Origin: CAZWBR01 sp964404205
GTDB taxonomy: Bacteria > Bacteroidota > Bacteroidia > Bacteroidales > Prolixibacteraceae
Assembly: GCA_964404205.1 (NCBI GenBank)
Contig: CAYOJD010000115.1
Location: 1 to 9,145 of the forward strand
Length of the DNA stretch: 9,145 nt
Direction of reading: 5' to 3'
The position numbers were made by a program, and so were the translations under genes. The notes under the pieces were generated by a model. That model saw only the letters and a list, made by a program, of their open reading frames with translations, was not told the origin of the DNA and made no database searches. Positions 5,792-9,145 of the stretch are shown here, piece after piece (the first letter of the stretch is position 1; each line of letters begins with the position of its first letter).

Positions 5792-8632
5792 TTACTGAAA
5801 GAGAGAACCAATCTGTTCTTCTGTCAATAATGTTATGGGCTTGAACTGACTACTGTTCATATATTTCTTCAGGCTGAAAAGTAATTGTTGTGCCTCAGGG
5901 CGTTTGTCAATGTCTTTCAGCAAATCGATTCCGGTGATGATAATTTTTCCTTTTCCTATTCTACCCTCAACAATCAAACCCAGTGGCCGATTGGTTACCC
6001 AATCATCAATAATCCTGACAATTGGTTTCAATTCAGGCGAAAGGGAAGAAAGCAATATGGCATTCGAATGGCTCATGGCATCCCACCATTGGTAATTGCT
6101 GTGGTATTCAGTCGGGAAATCAGCCAGCGCCGGATGCTCCGGATTGCAGAGGATTCCAAGTGTATGCGGTGGCTGTCCCATTGTCCAAGCCGTATTCCAG
6201 AAAATGGAAGAGAAACCTACCGCCACATCTCCGCCCTTTGCAGGCTTAATGCTCCCTTTTCCGGGTGTCAGTAAAACAGAGCCCCCATTGTTCAATACCT
6301 TTAACGACGCTGCATCGAACTTTTGGGTAACAAAAATATTTCCCCGCACTTCGGGTTGTGTTGCCGGATAGAGCCAGATATCCCAATCGTTCGCAAATTG
6401 AGCAACCGACACAACCAATTTTAACTGTTTAGCTTCCGAAACGTCAGGTAGTGGTTGATTGATTTCGCCCAAAGAGCAACCATTGCCCAACGGAATTGTG
6501 GTTTCAGCCAATTTTCCTTCGGTTATTATCTTACCAGAACTATCGGTCAGTTTCCATTTCGGCGTGATATTCTTTAATTCCTGTTCTCCAAAGTGAGCAA
6601 TTTCAACCGGAACCTTTAAGGTTTCGCCGCCTGAGAAAATCATTTTAGGCAACCGGGCCAGCGGCACCGTCGCGTTGCAAAAGCGATTGTATTCAGCAGC
6701 CGAAATATAACCTTTCTCTTCCCAGAATGGATTGAGCACGCCAACCAATGCCGTTCCTTGTCCCGGGAAATCATGCAAATCGAGCAACTGAAAGCCGCCA
6801 AATCCGGGAGTACGCAAAGCCGCTTCGATATCTGCCTTATAGCAAAGCGCCTGCAATTTTCCGGAAGCCAGCAAAAAACTGTCGGCCAATTGCGCCATGC
6901 CATTGTCGATCAACTGCTCTTTAAAAATTTCAAAGTTTCGGGCCTTCAATACGCCTGTGTAGCGGGCAATTTCTTTAAAATCAGGATAAACACACCACTG
7001 GCCAATTTCGTGGCTGACCGTTGGTTTACCAACATTTTCAATTTGGTCACGCCAATCATAATCCGAACGTGGTGGCTGTGCGTTGATAATGCTGTTCAGC
7101 CCCTCGCCCCACCGTTGGATTCGTGGCTCCGAAATGCTATTATAATCCGACTCCGGGATGACCGGCCAGCCTGCACCACTGGTATAAATTCGCCGGTTGT
7201 CTTTGCTACGCCAATACTGGATTAATTTTCCGAGCCATGCTTGCTGGTTGTTTCCGGCAGGCTCATTTCCGTAAAGAAACATGCAAAAGGAGGGATGATT
7301 GCCATAGGCTTTCAAAATACGGTCACCTTCATCGTAAATAAATTGGTCGAGAGGGGCTCCATCGCCAATAGATGAGCCCTGATTGGCCCACGAGCCGCAC
7401 TCAACCTGCAAGTAAAACCCTGTCCGGTCAGCCGCTTCGAAAGCGGCCTTTGGCGGGCACCAGGAATGAAAACGAAGCTGATTGAGCCCGTAAGCGCGGG
7501 CAATCCGGTAAATACGCATCCACGAAGCCGTGTCGGTTGGCGGATATCCGGTTTCAGGAAAGATGGCACATTCCAGTGTCCCACGCATAAAAGTTGGTCG
7601 GTTATTGATTGTTAGCCGGGTACCCTGCGTGCTGAATTTTCTCATTCCAAAGCATTCCGTTTGTAAATCATGGCTACCATCGGTTTTCAGTTCGGCGGTC
7701 ATACGGTAAAGGTTCGGAGAAAATTCATCCCAAAAGGCTACATCATCGCCCATTGGACAAACCAGTTCAATTAAATTTGTGCCATTTTTTAGTGCCACAC
7801 TTTGTGACAGAGTCACTCTTGTATAACCCTTGAAATTCTCAGGAATAACCCTGATATCCAGTGAACCTTGCGCCAATTTCGAAGTGGGGTTTTCTGCCTC
7901 TACTCTGATAAATACCTCTCGTTTTTCGATATCGGGATAGATTTGTATATCAGCGATTCGAACCGGCGAAAGGGCTTTCAGTTCCATGCGGCCAACAATA
8001 CCGTTCCAGTTGCTCTGGGTATGATCTGAAATACTATGTGAGTTTTGCCCCACATTAATCTCTTTTATTCGGTTATCTATACAAATAGTAATCACATGTT
8101 TGCCAGGCTTAAGCAGCGAAGTCAGGTTGTAACAATGGGCTGTGCCCAATGCGTTTTGCATTCCGGCAAACTGATTATCAACCCATACGCGGCTCTCCCA
8201 GTGACAACGTTCCAACAACAATTCGAATCGCTTTCCTTCCCATGAATCCGGAATCTCTATGCTTTTCTGAAACCATGCCTGTCCGGTGTAATATTTTTCA
8301 GGCTGAAGCCAGAAGGGTACCTTCACATTGCCCGGTTGACGGTATTTTTCGTATCGCGGCAATTTAAAGTAGGAGCTATCGACAATTTGACCTGTCCAGA
8401 TGGTCGATGTTGAAATATCTTCGCCAATTCCATTTTCAGCAAGCGAACCGGGAAGATAAACGGAATCGGACATCGATTGTATATACCACTTTTCAGCATC
8501 ACCAACCGATTTCGGATCGAGCCTAAAAGCCCATTTCCCGGCAAGGTCGATGACAGGTTCAGAAAAACGGTTTTGACAGGCAACCATACCAAGTAACAAA
8601 ACGAGTCCGGCCAAGGGTAACTTTTTTTTCAT
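5792..8632 (-). CDS. GH2-family glycoside hydrolase lipoprotein
   Basis: A complete 946-residue secreted glycosidase. The N-terminus MKKKLPLAGLVLLLGMVAC is a type II signal peptide with the lipobox MVAC and lipid-bearing Cys19; the following QNRFSEP has no acidic surface-export signal, so a periplasm-facing anchor is more likely than surface display. Domain order: jelly-roll sugar-binding domain (about 25-220, with WFQKSIEIP and ERCHWESRVWVD), Ig-like domain (about 225-335), TIM barrel (about 336-640), linking beta domain (about 665-745), then a Rossmann-like C-terminal domain resembling the amidotransferase-fold domain of some beta-galactosidases (about 755-925, ending IGKGKIIITGIDL). The acid/base is Glu457 in LYGNEP and the probable nucleophile Glu542 in VSHEIGQW, 85 residues apart as usual in GH2; both are present, so it should be active. 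GH2 members cleave beta-galactosides, -glucuronides, -mannosides and others; the specificity is not readable. ATG 8632 follows the porter stop by 12 bases with no Shine-Dalgarno but an A-rich leader. Confidence 0.9.
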   Translation of the reverse strand: MKKKLPLAGLVLLLGMVACQNRFSEPVIDLAGKWAFRLDPKSVGDAEKWYIQSMSDSVYLPGSLAENGIGEDISTSTIWTGQIVDSSYFKLPRYEKYRQPGNVKVPFWLQPEKYYTGQAWFQKSIEIPDSWEGKRFELLLERCHWESRVWVDNQFAGMQNALGTAHCYNLTSLLKPGKHVITICIDNRIKEINVGQNSHSISDHTQSNWNGIVGRMELKALSPVRIADIQIYPDIEKREVFIRVEAENPTSKLAQGSLDIRVIPENFKGYTRVTLSQSVALKNGTNLIELVCPMGDDVAFWDEFSPNLYRMTAELKTDGSHDLQTECFGMRKFSTQGTRLTINNRPTFMRGTLECAIFPETGYPPTDTASWMRIYRIARAYGLNQLRFHSWCPPKAAFEAADRTGFYLQVECGSWANQGSSIGDGAPLDQFIYDEGDRILKAYGNHPSFCMFLYGNEPAGNNQQAWLGKLIQYWRSKDNRRIYTSGAGWPVIPESDYNSISEPRIQRWGEGLNSIINAQPPRSDYDWRDQIENVGKPTVSHEIGQWCVYPDFKEIARYTGVLKARNFEIFKEQLIDNGMAQLADSFLLASGKLQALCYKADIEAALRTPGFGGFQLLDLHDFPGQGTALVGVLNPFWEEKGYISAAEYNRFCNATVPLARLPKMIFSGGETLKVPVEIAHFGEQELKNITPKWKLTDSSGKIITEGKLAETTIPLGNGCSLGEINQPLPDVSEAKQLKLVVSVAQFANDWDIWLYPATQPEVRGNIFVTQKFDAASLKVLNNGGSVLLTPGKGSIKPAKGGDVAVGFSSIFWNTAWTMGQPPHTLGILCNPEHPALADFPTEYHSNYQWWDAMSHSNAILLSSLSPELKPIVRIIDDWVTNRPLGLIVEGRIGKGKIIITGIDLLKDIDKRPEAQQLLFSLKKYMNSSQFKPITLLTEEQIGSLFQ

Positions 8633-8644
8633 TAGGCTAATTTT

Positions 8645-9145
8645 TTATGTGTGACCAACCATTTGTTCTTCCAGTTTTTCGAGCGATTTTCCTTTTGTCT
8701 CGGGCAATATTTTCACCAAAAAAACAAATCCGAAGAGGCAAATTGCCCCGTAGAGCCAAAATGTTCCATAAGCATTCAACAAATTATTTAGTATTGGGAA
8801 AGTATATGTAAGCACAAAACAGGCACTCCAAAGCGCAAATGTTGACACAGCCATTGCGGCACCCCGTATTTTATTGGGGAAAATTTCGGAAAGCAATACC
8901 CAGGTTACGGGAGCCAAAGTCATTCCGTAAACAGCGATGGCCGCCATCACCAACAATAGCAATGCAAACCCGCTGACCTGCATGTAGTAGAATATCCCCA
9001 TCAACAAATAGATAACCGCCAACATCGAAGCCCCCATCAGCATCAAAGCCCTGCGTCCAAGCCGATCGACCGTGTACATTCCTACAATTGTAAAAACGAC
9101 GTTGGTAATCCCTGTAACCACAATGTTGAAAAGAATATCGGAAAC
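8645..9145 (-). CDS. MFS sugar porter, C-terminal part (5' end outside window)
   Basis: The last 166 residues of an inner-membrane sugar transporter, open to the right edge of the window; a full sugar porter has about 440-500 residues. Five hydrophobic helices are visible, corresponding to TM8-TM12. Family signatures are VDRLGRR (the D-R-x-G-R-R loop between TM8 and TM9), APVTWVLLSEIFPNKIRG (TM10 and the E-x-F-P-x-x-x-R-G loop) and LPETKGKSLEKLEE after TM12, the PETKG tail. These place it firmly in the sugar porter (GLUT/XylE-like) family, normally H+ symport or facilitated uptake of monosaccharides. The QQxxGxN helix that would help predict the sugar is outside the window. It is the first visible gene of the operon and probably imports what the downstream GH2 enzyme releases. 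A GTG near 9121 lies inside a helix and is not a real start. Confidence 0.92.
   Translation of the reverse strand, partial: VSDILFNIVVTGITNVVFTIVGMYTVDRLGRRALMLMGASMLAVIYLLMGIFYYMQVSGFALLLLVMAAIAVYGMTLAPVTWVLLSEIFPNKIRGAAMAVSTFALWSACFVLTYTFPILNNLLNAYGTFWLYGAICLFGFVFLVKILPETKGKSLEKLEEQMVGHT

Noticed and set aside
5094..5798. A 234-codon open frame on the + strand opposite the start of the DUF5107 gene and the end of the GH2 gene
   Set aside because: It lies antisense to well-supported coding sequence, shows no recognisable motif, and crosses the junction of two real genes; it reads as a shadow frame.
6758..7225. A 155-codon + strand open frame opposite the GH2 catalytic domain
   Set aside because: It is antisense to the catalytic region containing Glu542; no independent support.
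1..9145. CRISPR arrays, tRNA or rRNA genes, insertion sequences, phage or defence genes
   Set aside because: No direct repeats, no cloverleaf or rRNA-like sequence, no transposase or integrase motifs were seen on either strand.

Overview
The window looks like a piece of a Bacteroidota chromosome, probably an environmental or gut glycan-degrading member. The signs are: weak or absent Shine-Dalgarno sequences with A-rich leaders, one exact match to the Bacteroidota -7 promoter box TAnnTTTG, a small outer-membrane barrel protein ending in phenylalanine, a lipoprotein glycosidase of the GH2 type, and a long DUF5107-TPR protein of a kind common in this phylum. I cannot name the genus.

The left part is on the + strand. 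Positions 77-711 hold a small outer-membrane beta-barrel gene. Its signal peptide and its barrel lie in two different frames, separated by a run of seven A at 161-167, so it is either broken, shifted on purpose, or affected by a one-base sequencing error. After a roughly 200-base spacer with a likely promoter (809-816) comes a complete PLP-dependent class V aminotransferase / cysteine-desulfurase-like enzyme (909-2372). A strong hairpin at 2404-2436 sits between this gene and the convergent block and can end transcription from both sides.

The rest is one apparent operon on the - strand, read from the right edge leftwards: the C-terminal third of an MFS sugar porter (8645 to the edge), a GH2 lipoprotein (5792-8632) 12 bases downstream, and a cytoplasmic DUF5107-TPR protein (2445-5747) 44 bases further on. 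The logical reading is a sugar-use cassette: the GH2 enzyme, anchored in an envelope membrane, trims a glycan or glycoside; the porter brings the released sugar across the inner membrane; and the DUF5107 protein, with a mutarotase-like fold and no signal peptide, acts on the sugar or on a glycoside in the cytoplasm. No SusC/SusD pair, regulator or sugar kinase is visible in the window; the operon promoter lies beyond the right edge. The substrate is not determined by the sequence.

The least understood items are the DUF5107-TPR protein, whose TPR half carries non-TPR motifs, the class V enzyme with a CxC in place of the usual single-cysteine loop, and the frame-disrupted barrel gene.
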